Of a DNA stretch of 64,000 nucleotides, positions 36,246 through 48,800 are shown piece by piece (within the stretch, counting starts at the first letter, position 1; the number at the start of each line of letters is the position of its first letter). Origin of the DNA: Ricinus communis (Eukaryota > Streptophyta > Magnoliopsida > Malpighiales > Euphorbiaceae). A program made the translations under genes and the position numbers. The notes beneath the pieces were generated by a model, which was given only the letters and a program-made list of their open reading frames with translations, was not told the DNA's origin and ran no database searches. The stretch is taken from assembly GCF_019578655.1 (NCBI RefSeq), contig NC_063257.1:28882362-28946361 (forward strand). Reading direction: 5' to 3'.

Positions 36246-39200
36246 AGAACGTGTATATTTATGAATTTGAGAAAACAACCCTATAACAGTGTTAATAATT
36301 TAATATGAGAAAATGACACCATAAAAATGGTAGATTTATTAATATAAGAAGAGAACTCCGTAAAAAGTGTATATTTATGAATCTGAGAAAATAATCTCGT
36401 AAAAGTACTGTAATTGCGAGTCTGAGAAAACATCCTTGTAGAAGGAGTAAATTTTTTGATATGAGAAAACAATCCTTTAAGAGGGGTATATTTATAAATA
36501 TTACAAAACAACCCCGTAATAAGGGAATATTTAGCAATCAGAGAAAATAACCCCGTAATTTTGGTATATTTGTGAGTATGAGAAAATAACCCCTTAAATT
36601 GGATAATTTTATAATATGAGAAAATAACTCCATAAAAGGGGTATATTTATCAATATAAGAAAATAACCCCATAAAAATCGTATATTTATCAATATAAGAA
36701 AATAACCCCGTAAAACATGTATATTTATGAATATGAGAAAACAACCCCGTAAAAGTAGTGAAATCGCAAGTTTGAGAAAACAGCCTTGTAGAAGGGATAA
36801 ATTTTTTAATATGAGAAAATAATCCCGTTGTTTTAGTATATTTGTGAGTATGAGAAAACAACCCCTTAAAAGTGATATATTTGTCAATATAAGAAAATAA
36901 CACCGTAATATGTGTATATTTATGAACTTGAGAAATCAGCCCCAGAATAATGCTAATAATTTAATATGAGAAAATAAACACGTGAAAGTAGTATATTTAT
37001 CAATATAAGAAAAGAGCTTCATAAAAATAAGTGTATATTTATGCATATGAGAAAATAATCCCGTAAAAATAGTGTAATCGCGAGACTGAAAAAACAGCCT
37101 CGTAGAAGGCGTAAATTTTTTAATATGAGAAAACAACCCCATAATACGGGGATATTTATCAATCGGAGAAAATAATCCCGTAATTTTTGTATATTTGTGA
37201 GTATGAGAAAACAACCCCTTAAATAGATTAATTTTATAATATGAGAAAACAACCCCGTAAAAGGGGTAAATTTATCGATATAAGAAAATAACACCGTAAA
37301 ATGTGTATATTTATGAATTTGAGAAAACAACCCCATAATAGTGCTAATAATTTAATATGAGAAAACGAACCCTTAAAAGTGGTATATTTATCAATATAAG
37401 AAAAGAACTCCATAAAAAGTGTATATTTATGAATCTGAGAAAATAATCTCGTAAAAGTAGTGTAATTGCGAGTATGAGAAAACAACCTCGCAAAAGGGGT
37501 AAATTTCTTAATTTGAGAAAACAACCCCGTAAAAGGAGTATGTTATCGATGTAAAGAAAATAACCACCATGGGGGCGTGTATATTTATGAATTTGAGAAA
37601 ATGACCACAGTAAAATGATGGATTTATCGTGTAAGAAAATAACTCCCGTCTGAGGGGTATATTTATGAATATGAAAAAATAACCGCATAAAAGTTGTGTA
37701 ATTGCAAGTCTGAGAAAACAGCCTCGTGGAAGGGGTAAATTGTTTAATATGAGAAAACAACCCCGTAATAAGGGGATATTTAGCAATAGGAGAAAACAAA
37801 TAATTATCGATATAAGAAAATAACCCCGTAGAACGTGTATATTCATAAATTTGAGAAATCAACCCCAGAATAGTGTTAATAATTTAATATGAGAAAATGA
37901 CCCCGTAAAATGGTATATTTCTCAATATAAGAAAATAACCCGGTAAAACGTGTATATTTATGAATCTCAGAAAACAACCCCGTAAAAGTAGTGTAATTGC
38001 GAGTTTGAGAAAACAGCCTAGTTGAAGGGGTAAATTTTTTAATATGAGAAAACAACCCCGTAAGAGGGGTATATTTATAAATATTAGAAAACAACCTCAT
38101 AACACGGGGATATTTATCAATCGGAGAAAATAATCCCGTAATTTCGGTATATTAGTGAGTATGAGAAAACAACCCCTTAAATGGGTTAGTTTTATAATAT
38201 GATAAAACAACTCCGTAAAAGGGGTCTATTTGTTAATATAAGAAAATAACTATGTAAGACGTGTATATTTATGAATCTGAAAAAATAATACCGTAAAAGT
38301 AGAATAATTCGAGGTCTAAGAAAAGCGATATAAATAGAGCAGGTAAATTTTAATATTAGAAAACAGCCTCGTAGAAGGGGTAAATTTTTTAATATGTGAA
38401 AATAATCCCATAATTAATCTAAGGAAATAACCCCGTAATTGTGATATAGTTGTGAGTATGAGAAAACAACCCCTTAAATGAGTTAATTTTATAATATCAG
38501 AAAATAACCTTGTAAAAGGTTTATATTTGTTAATATAAGAAAATAACCCCGTAAAATGAGTTTATTTATGAATTTGAGAAAACAACCCCGTAAAAGTGGT
38601 ATATTTATCAATATAAGAAAATAACCCCGTAAAACGTGGATATGTATGAATTTGACTAAATTACCCCGTAAAACTAGTGTAATTGCCAGTCTAAGAAAAT
38701 AGCCTCGTAGAAGGGGTAAACTTTTTAATATGAGAAAACAACTATGGGGATATTTATCAATCGGAGAAAACAACCCCTTAAATGGGTTAATTTGATAATA
38801 TAAGAAAACAACCTAGTAAAAGGGGTATATTTGTCAACATAAGAAAATAACCCCGCAAAACGTGTATATTTATGAATTTGTGAAAACCTCAACATAATAT
38901 TGCTATTAATTTAGTATGAGAAATGACCCCGTAATTGTGGTATATCTGTGAGTATAAGACAACCACCTCTTAAATAGGTTAATTTTATAATTTGACGAAA
39001 CAACCCTGTAAAAGGGGTATATTTGTCGGTATAAGAAAATAACCCCGTAAAACGTGTATATTTATGAATCTGAGATAACGACGCTGTAAAAGTAATATAA
39101 TTGCGAGTCTGAAAAAATAACCTCATAGAAGGGGTAAATTTTTTAATATGAGAAAACAACCCTGTAATTTTGGTATATTTGTGAGTTTGAGAAAACAACC

Positions 39201-39627
39201 CCTTAAATGGATTAATTTTATAATATGAAAAGATAACCCTGTAAATGGGGTGTATTTATCAATATAAGAAAATAATTTTGTAAAACATGTATATTTATGA
39301 ATTTGAGAAACAACACCACAATAGTGCTAATAATTTAGTATGAGAAGATGACCCCGCAAAAGTGGTATATTTATCAATCAAAGAAAATAACCATGTAGAA
39401 TGTGTATATTTATGAATCTGAGAAAACAACCCCATAAAAGTAGTTTAATTGAGGGTCTGAGAAAATAGCCTCGTAGAACAGAGAAATTTTTTAAAATGAG
39501 AAAACAGCCTCGTAGAATAGGTAAATTTTTTAATATGTGAAAACAATACCGTAATACAGGAATATTTATGAATCTGAGGAAATAACCCCATAATTGTGGT
39601 ATATTTGTGAGCACAAGAAAACAACCC
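36246..39627 (-). repeat. 39-bp satellite array, minus-oriented
   Basis: This is an ordered array of the same monomers. The unit with GTGTTAATAATTT or GTGCTAATAATTT recurs at 36289, 36951, 37341 and 37873, so the higher-order period is irregular here (390-660 bp). Units TTTGAGAAAACAGCCTYGTA and CCCCGTAATACGGGG are frequent. No gene was seen. It ends inside the GAAAACAACCC part of a monomer, where LTR E begins. Confidence 0.93.
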
Positions 39628-42244
39628 TGTAACACCCGAAATTTTTATATATTTAATAATGAGTTTTTATTTAAGTAAATTTTAGCTTTATTTTTATTCG
39701 GTTTAATTGGAATGATTTAAATACAAATTTTGAATGTTCATGTTAGATAAATAAATGAGTTATTTTCTATACCCAATTAGTTTGAAATTTTAAGAAATTA
39801 TTCAAGTAAATTATTTGAGAAATGATTATATTTTGGTTATTCAAAATTTTCCCAAATGCATATTTATATAAGTAAAAATTATATATTGAAAAATTTTGGA
39901 AGAAATTATAAAGGATGTTTTTATAAAAGAAATTTGGAAAAATAGGTATTATAATTGATTAGTAGTATTAAATTTTAAGTTGAAATTGATTATTTAATTT
40001 AATTGTGTGTTAGGACTAAATTGGAAATTTATTTTGGAATAAGGATTGAAAGTATAATGTTATTTTTATGGGGTTAAATTGGAATTTTGATGGATGGAAT
40101 TGTAAGTAATTAAGAAAGTTGAGGGACTAAATTGTAATAAGGAAAAGTTCGGGGGCCTAATGTCGATATTGAAAGGAAAGAAAATCGGGGAAGAAGAAAG
40201 GAAGAGAGAGAGAGTCACAGTGGGAAGAAGAGAGAGGGCCGCTGCAGGGCGTCGGTGGCGAGCTGGGCGCGGAGGCTGGCAGCCTTGACTCCAGCCAGCA
40301 CGTTTAGCAGCCAGAGGCTCAGCGTGGGAGCGATGGCTTTGGGCCGTTCGGCGTTCCGTGTTGGCGGCGAGTCGGTGGCGATCGGCTCCTCTCGGCAAGG
40401 GCTCTCTTTTGGCGGCAACGCCTGTGGTGGCCGGGAAGCGGAAGATCCGGTGGAGAGAGAAAATGGAGGCAGGTGAGGTTTTCGGCTTTTCGGCGAGCTC
40501 AAGGCGGAGGATGGACGATCGGAGGACGTATCCGACTCTCCTCGGCTCAAGCTTCAGCGATGGCACGGTTTCGTGGCGATCGAGCCGTTTAGTCGGCAGG
40601 TGAGATCGTTCCAAATCTCTCGAGACGATCAGTTGTCGGATCGGTAAAGCGGTGGGAATCATCGTTAATGGTTGTGAGTCCAGATGGTGTGTCGGATCGT
40701 CGGACTCGTGGTAGGAGGCGGGTCGGCCGGCGTCTGGTAATTTTCTCTGGCGGATTGATCTTAGAAATCCTTTGATTTTAAATTTGTGTCTATTGGTTTA
40801 TATTGAGTATTTGATAATATTTGTGAGTCAAAAATGATTGTCGGTCAGTTGCCTGCCTCGTATTTTGTGTTGTGTGGCGGAGTCGGGAAAATAGTGAAGT
40901 TTGGGGACCCGATTCCTGTTGTTTTGAATTGTTGGATATTTGAAGTGTTTTTCTGGCAGGTCCTGGACCCGTTTTTACGGGGGGTAATATTCGTGTTGTA
41001 GGGGAGGTTCTGCCGGATTTTCGGTAGAATTCTCCCGAGTCGAGATTCTTAGACAGTCAGTCCTAGGAGTCTAGACCTAGGATTAATGATCGATTGTTTC
41101 AGCGTTTTGATAAATTATTTTCCGTGACTAGATTGTCCGTTTGTTAGAAACGCTCAGCTGAGACCGGGGCGGAGCTAGGAGGTCGCTCAATTGTGAGTTA
41201 AAGTCATTTAATCATTCGCGCTATTGCTAAGTTTGATTTTAATATGCTATTTTGAAAGTTCATGCTTAATATGGTTATTAGTATCATAGCGTAAATAATT
41301 TCCTTTGAATTATTCATTATTAAAGGTAATATAAGTATTATTATAGTAATGTTATGATAATACCAAATATAATCGATTTTCCATATGAGTTGCACGATGT
41401 CTTACTCTTAATTGTTAATTGTTATTTTGATATGGTTGAATGATTTCATTATACAATGATATTTATTATATGTGATGATTTCAATTTGGGGATGTGGCTT
41501 TAAGTAGAACATGCTTTGATGGGATTACATCGAGGACAGCGTCTTGCACCGTGTGATCATGGACATGTAATCAGGATTTTTATGGGTTTGCCACGGTCGA
41601 GCATGGCTCTACAGGCTGATTTGTGTAAATTCACGGAGTAGGTCCACAGTCGAGCATTGCTCTCGGAAGCCGGCTTGTTGCATACTTAAGTGACCGGACT
41701 TGAGGTAAGCTCCACGGTGAGCATTGCTCTCGGGGCGCCAGTCTTATTGGATTAAGAGGCCGAATGGCTACTAGATTTCTTATTTGGATACTTAAGTGAC
41801 CGGTGGAGGTAAGGTCCCCGGTCGAGCATTGCTCTCGGGGGCGCCCGGTCTTATTGGATTAAGGAGCCAAAATGGGTTGTTAGAATTTAAGGGTTAGGGT
41901 TCTCTTGGGCCACTCGTCCCGTAAAAGTAGAAATATATTTTTGTTTATTCATTTATTTATTTATTATGGTATGATTATAATATGGATTGTATTTATGTGC
42001 ATGGTTTGATATCTGATTTGAACAATCTATGTTTTCCGAGAAGAATGCAATAGTCCCCAGGATTATTTGATTTTAACTCACTCTCAGGACTAATAGTCTC
42101 ATTTTCTTTATTTTTTAGGGATTCGTGTATTGTTAGTCCTCTGTGACACTTATTCGATGGCAACTCCTTCATCATTGGGTGATGTATTTGATTTGGTATG
42201 TAAATTGGTAAATCTTAGATTCTCCATGATGGTAATAGTAGATT
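39628..42244 (+). mobile_element. LTR E, truncated by assembly gap
   Basis: The sequence starts with TGTAACACCCGAAATTTTTA and follows the family order: AT-rich 5' third, purine-rich tract (40165-40230), GC-rich core (40190-40740), stem-loop (40879-40916), and the double palindrome TCCTAGG/GTCTAGAC/CCTAGGA (41061-41082). The segment near 41210-41400 is specific to subfamily 2, and GAGCATTGCTCTCGG repeats lie at 41595-41860. About 2.6 kb is present; by comparison with the other copies some 200-280 bp of the right end must lie in the gap. Confidence 0.86.
41061..41082 (+). other. Nested palindrome in LTR E
   Basis: The arms TCCTAGG (41061-41067) and CCTAGGA (41076-41082) flank GTCTAGAC, itself a perfect palindrome. 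The same arrangement recurs near 61411 in LTR I and, reversed, at about 53461-53483 in LTR G, and is degraded in LTRs B, D and H. Confidence 0.65.
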
Positions 42245-42744
42245 NNNNNNNNNNNNNNNNNNNNNNNNNNNNNNNNNNNNNNNNNNNNNNNNNNNNNNNN
42301 NNNNNNNNNNNNNNNNNNNNNNNNNNNNNNNNNNNNNNNNNNNNNNNNNNNNNNNNNNNNNNNNNNNNNNNNNNNNNNNNNNNNNNNNNNNNNNNNNNNN
42401 NNNNNNNNNNNNNNNNNNNNNNNNNNNNNNNNNNNNNNNNNNNNNNNNNNNNNNNNNNNNNNNNNNNNNNNNNNNNNNNNNNNNNNNNNNNNNNNNNNNN
42501 NNNNNNNNNNNNNNNNNNNNNNNNNNNNNNNNNNNNNNNNNNNNNNNNNNNNNNNNNNNNNNNNNNNNNNNNNNNNNNNNNNNNNNNNNNNNNNNNNNNN
42601 NNNNNNNNNNNNNNNNNNNNNNNNNNNNNNNNNNNNNNNNNNNNNNNNNNNNNNNNNNNNNNNNNNNNNNNNNNNNNNNNNNNNNNNNNNNNNNNNNNNN
42701 NNNNNNNNNNNNNNNNNNNNNNNNNNNNNNNNNNNNNNNNNNNN
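42245..42744. other. Assembly gap, exactly 500 N
   Basis: This is a placeholder run of 500 N. A plus-strand LTR enters from the left and the terminal 140 bp of a minus-strand LTR of another subfamily emerges on the right, so at least about 3 kb of LTR sequence appears to be missing. Confidence 0.97.
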
Positions 42745-42884
42745 TATTTTTCTAGCATTAAAATTCCATTTAAATCATTCCAATTTAAACCAAATAAAAA
42801 TGAAGTAAAATTAATTTAAATAAAAATTTATTTATTAATTACTATTAATATTATCATCATTAAAGAAAAATTCTGGGTATTACA
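42745..42884 (-). mobile_element. LTR F, minus strand, only its 5' end visible
   Basis: Read on the minus strand from 42884, the sequence begins TGTAATACCCAGAATTTTTC and continues with ATTTTAATGCTAG, matching the start of LTR D (subfamily 3). Only 140 bp are outside the gap. Satellite resumes directly with CCATAAAACGTG, the CCCC part of a monomer. Confidence 0.82.
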
Positions 42885-45800
42885 CCATAAAACGTGTATA
42901 TTTATGAATTTGAGAAAACAACCCCATATGATACTAGTTTCATATGAGAAAACGACCCCGTAAAAGTGGTATATTTATCAATATAAGAAAATAACCCCGT
43001 AAAACGTGTATATTTATGAATATGAGAAAATAATACCGTAAAAGTAGCGTAATTGAGAGTCTGAGAAAATAGTCTCATAGAAGGGGTAAATCTTTTAATA
43101 TGAGAAAACAACCCCGTAATACGGGGATATTGATCAATCGGAGAAAATAATCCCATAATTTTGGCATTTTGTGAGTATAAGAAAACAACCACTTAAATGG
43201 GTTAATTTTAAAATATGAGAAAACGACCTCGTAAAAGAGGCATATAGTTGATATAAGAAAATAAACCCGTAGAACGTGTACATTTATGAATTTGAGAAAA
43301 AAACTCTAAAATAACGCTAATAATTTAATATGAGAAACGACCCCGTAAAACTGGTATATTTAGCAATATAAGAAAATAACCTCGAAATACGTGTATATTA
43401 TGAATTTGAAAAAAGTAGTGTAATTGTGAGTCTAAGAAAACAGGCTCGTAGAACGGGTAAAATTTTTAATATGAGAAGACAGCCTCGTAGAAGTGAGTAA
43501 ATATTTTAATATGTAAAAACAACCCTGTAATACGATGATATTTATGAATCTGAGGAAATCACCTCGTAATTGTGGTATATTTGTGAGTATGAGAAAACAA
43601 CCCCGTAAAAGGGGTATATTTGTCGATATAAGAAATTAACTCCGTAAAACGTGTATATTTATGAATTTGAGAAAACAACCCCATAATAATGCTAGTTTTA
43701 TATGAGAAAACGACCCCGTAAAAGTGGTATATTTATCAATATAAGAAAATAATCTCGTAAAATGTGTATATTTATGAATATGAAAAAATAACCGCGTAAA
43801 AGTAGTGTAATTGCGAGTCTGAGAAAACAGCCTCGTAGAAGGGGTTAACTTTTTAATATGAGAAAACAACCCCGTAATACGGGGATATTTACCCATCGGA
43901 GAAAATAACCCCGTAATTTTGGTATATTTGTGAGTATGAGAAAATAACCCCTTAAATAGGTTAATTTTATAATATGAGAAAACAACCCCGTAAAAGGGGT
44001 ATATTTGTAGATACAAGAATATAACCCCGTAAAACATGTATATCTATAAATTTGAGAAAACAATCCCATAATAGAACTAATAATTTAATATGAGAATACG
44101 ACTACGTTAAAGTGGTATATTTATCAATATATAAAAAAACCCGTAAAACTTGTATATTTATAAATATAAGAGAACAACCTCGTAAAAGTAGTGTAATTGT
44201 GATGCGGAAAACATGACCTCGCGGAAGGTAAAATTTTAATATGAGAAAACAACCTAGAAGAGGGGTAATTTCTAATATGGAAAAAACACCCCGTAATAAT
44301 AAGGAAATTTCTCAATCGGTGAAGATAATCTTGTACTTTTTGTATATTTGTGAGTATGAGCAAACAACCCCTTAAAGGGGTTAATTTTATAATATGTGAA
44401 AACAACCCCATAAAAGGGGTGTATTTGTCCATATAAGAAAATAACCCCGTAAAAGTGGTATATTTATCAATATAAGATAATAATCCCGTAAAACGTGTAT
44501 ATTTATGAATGTGAGAAAACAACCCTGTCAAAGTAGTGTAATTGTGAGTCTAAAACGTACCGTACAAGGGTAAATATTTTAATATGAGAAATTAACCACA
44601 TGTCAGGAATATTTATAAATCGGAGAAAATAACCCCATAATTTTGGTATTTTTGTGAGTATGAGAAAACAACCCCTTAAACGGGTTAATTTTATAATATG
44701 GGAAAATAACCCCATAAAACGTGTATATTTATAAATTTAACAGAAAACCCCAGAATAGTGCTAATAATTGTATATGAGAAAACGACCGCATAAAAGCGGT
44801 ATATTTCTCAATGTAAGAAATTAACCTCGTAAATCCTCTATATTTATGAATATGAGAAAACAACCCCGTAAAAGTAGTGTAATTGTGAGTTTGATAAAAC
44901 AGCCTCGTAGAAGGGGTAAATTTTTTAATAAAACAACCCTATAATGCTGAAATATTTATCAATCGGAGAAAATAACCCCGTAATTTTAGTGTATTTGTGA
45001 GTTTGAGAAAACAACCCCTTAAATGGGTTAATTATATAATATGAGAAAACAACGTCGTAAAAGAGGTATATTTATCAATATAAGAAAATAACCCCGTAAA
45101 AGTGGTATATTTATCAACATATAAAAATAACCTTATAAAACGTGTATATTTATGAATATGAGAGAACAACCCCATAAAAGTAGTGTAATGCGTTTTGAAA
45201 TGACCTGCATGAAGGGTAAATCATATAATTTGAGAGAATAACCTCGTGAAGGGTAAATTTTTCTAATATGGAAAACAACCCATGTCTGAGGATATTTATC
45301 AATCGCTGAAAATAATCCCGTAATTTTGGTATATTTATGAGTATGAGAAAACAACCCGTTAAGGGGTTAATTTTATAATATGAGAAAACAACTCCGTAAA
45401 AGGGGTATATTTGTCAATATAAGAAAATAACCCCGTAAAAGTGGTATATTTATCAACATAAGAAAATAATCTCGTTAAACATGTATATCTATGAATGTGA
45501 GAAAACAACCCCGCAAAAGTAGTATAATTGCGAGTCTGAGAAAATAGCCTCGTAGAAGGGGTAATTTTTTAATATGAAAAATAACCTCGTAATACGAGAA
45601 TTTTTATAAATAAAAAAAAATAACCTTGTAATTTTGGCATATTTGTTAGTATGAGAAAACAACCCCTTAAATGAGTTAATTTTATAATATGAGAAAACAA
45701 CTCCGTAAAAGGGGTATATTTGTCCATACCAGAAAATAACCCCGTAAAACATATATATCTATAAATTTGAGAAAACAACCCTAGAATAGTGCTAATAATT

Positions 45801-48800
45801 TTATATGAGAAAATGACCCTGTAAAAGTGATATATTTCTCAATATAAGAAAATAACCTCGTAAAATATGATTATTTATGAATATGAGAAAACAATCCCGT
45901 AAAAGTAGTGTAGTTGCGAGTCTGAGAAAATAGCCTCATAGAAGGGGTAAATTTCTCAATATGAGAAGACAACCCCGTAAGAGAGGTATATTTATAAATA
46001 TTAGAAAACAACACCGTAATACGGGGATTTTTATCAATCGGAGAAAATAACCCCATAATATTGGTATATTTATGAGTATGAGCAAACAACCGCTTAAATG
46101 GGTTAATTTTATAATATGAGAGAACAACCCCGTAAAAGGGGTATATTTGTCAATATAAAAAGATAACACCGTAAAACATTATATTTATAATTATAAAGTA
46201 AAATGTATGTTATGAATCTGAAGAAATAACCCAGTAAAAAGTAGTGTAATTCGAGTCTGAAAAATAATATAAATGAAGACTAAGAATCCCAAACTTTGAT
46301 GAAAACAACCCATAATTCGGAATATTTTGAATCTAAGAGAATATACCTTAATTGTGGTATATTTGTGAATATAAAAGAACAACCGCTTAAATAGGTTAAT
46401 TTTATAATATGAGAAAACAACCCCGTAAAAGGGGTATATTTGTCGATATAAGAAAATAACCTTGTAAAACTTGTATATTTATGAATTTTAGAAAACAACC
46501 CCATAATAATGCTAGTTTTATATGAGAAGACGACCCCGTAAAAGTGGTATATTTCTCAATATAAGAAAATAACCTCGTAAAACGTGTTTATTTATGAATC
46601 TGAGAAAACAACCCCGTAAAAGTAGTGTAATTGCGAGTCTGAGAAAACAGCCTCATAGAAGGGGTAAATTTCTCAATATGAGAAGACAACCCCGTAAGAG
46701 GGGTATATTTATAAATATTAGAAAACAACCCCGTAAAAGAAGGGTATTTATCAATCGGAGAAAATATTCCCACAATTTTGGTTTATTTGTGAGTATGAGA
46801 AAACAACCCCTTAAATGGGTTAATTTTATAACATGAGAAAATAACCCCGTAAAATGTGTATATTTATGAATTTAAGAAAACAACCCCATAATAGTGCTAA
46901 TAATTTAATATGAGAAAATGACCCCGTAAAAGTGGTATATTTATAAATATAAGAAAATAACCCCGTAAAACATGTATATTTAAGAATTTGAGAAAACAAC
47001 CACGTAAAAGTAATGTAATTGCGAGTCTAAGAAAACAGCCTTGTAGAATGGGTAAATTATTTAATATGAGAAAATAGCCTCGTAGAAGGGGTAATTTTTT
47101 TAATATGTGAAAATAACCCGGTAATACGGAGATATTTGTGAATCTGGGGAAATAACCTCGTAATTGTGGTATATTTGTGAATATGAGAAAACAACCCCAT
47201 AAAAGGGGTATATTTGTCAATATAAGAAAATAACCCTGTAAAACGTGTATATTTATGAATTTGAGAAAACAACACCATAATATTGCTAATAATTTATTAT
47301 AAAAAAACGACCTCGTAAACGTGGTATATTTATAAATATAAGAAAATAACCCCGTAAAACCTGTATATTTATGAATATGAGAAAACAACCCCGTAAAAAT
47401 GGTGCAATTGTGATTAATTTTTTCATTTGAGAAAACAACTCCACCAAAGGGGTGTATTTATAAATTTTAGAAAATAACTCCGTAATACGCGGATATTTAT
47501 CAATCGGACAAAATAACCCCGGAATTTTGGTATATTTGTGAGTATGAGAAAACAACCCCTTACATGGGTTAACTTTATAATATGTGAAAACAACCCCGTA
47601 AAAGTGGTATATTTATGATTATAAGAAAATAATCTCGTAAAACGTGTATATTTATATATATGACAAAACAAACCCGTAAAAGTGTTATATTTCTCAATGT
47701 AAGAAAATAACCTTCTAAAACGTGTATATTTATAAATCTGAGAAAATAACCCCATAAAAGTAGTGTAATTGCGAGTCTGAGAAAACAACATCATAGAAGG
47801 GGGTAAATTTTTTAATATGAGAATACAACCCTGTAATACGAGGATGTTTATCAATCGGAGAAAATAACTCTGTAATCTTGGTATATTTGTGAGTATGAGA
47901 AAACAACCCTTAAATGGGTTAATTTTATAATATGAGAAAACAACCTCGTAAAAGAGGTATATTTGTCAATATAAGAAAATAATCTCGTAAAAGTGGCATA
48001 TTTATCAACATAAGATAATAACCTCGTAAAACGTATATATTTATCAATATGAGAAAACAATCCCATAAAAGTAGTATAATTGCGAGTCTGAGAAAACAGC
48101 CTCGTAGATGGGGTAAATTCTTTAATTTGTGAAAGTAGCCCCGTAAAAGTGGTATATTTATCAATATAAGAAAATAATCTCGTAAAATGTGTATATTTAT
48201 AAATATGAGAAAACAACTCAAGAATAGTAAGTTGAAAATGTATTGTTATGAGAAAACAAACCTACTCATAGAAAACAACCGTGTCTGAGGAAGGTTAATT
48301 TATAATTTTTATAATATGAAAACAATCCTGAAAACAATGTAAAGGGTATATTTGTCATATAAGAAAATAACCCCGTAAAAGTGGTATATTTATCAATATA
48401 AGAAAATAATTTATATTTATAAATATGAGAAAATAAACCAGAAAATGTATAATTATTTCGAGAAAAAATAGCCTCATAGAAGGGGTAAATTTTTAATATG
48501 AGAAAACAACCCCGTAATACAGGGATATTTATCAATCGGAGAAAATAATCTCATAATTTTGGTATATTTGTGAGTATGAGAAAACAACCCCTTAAACAGG
48601 TTAATTTTATAATATGAGAGAACAACCTCGTAAAAGGGGTATATTTGTCCATATAAGAAAATAACCTCGTAAAACGTGTATATTTATGAATCTGAGAAAA
48701 TAATCCCGTAAAAATAGTGTAATTGCGAGTCTGAGAAAACAACATCATAGAAGGGGTAAATTTTTTAATATGAGAATACAACCCTGTAATATGGAGATGT

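Noticed and set aside
46897..47388. 163-codon minus-strand frame, and many others of 60-150 codons, in the minus-oriented satellite.
   Set aside because: Same explanation: hydrophobic-looking repeats such as GCFLILTNIP arise from the AT-rich monomer. No domain, and frames end at unit indels.
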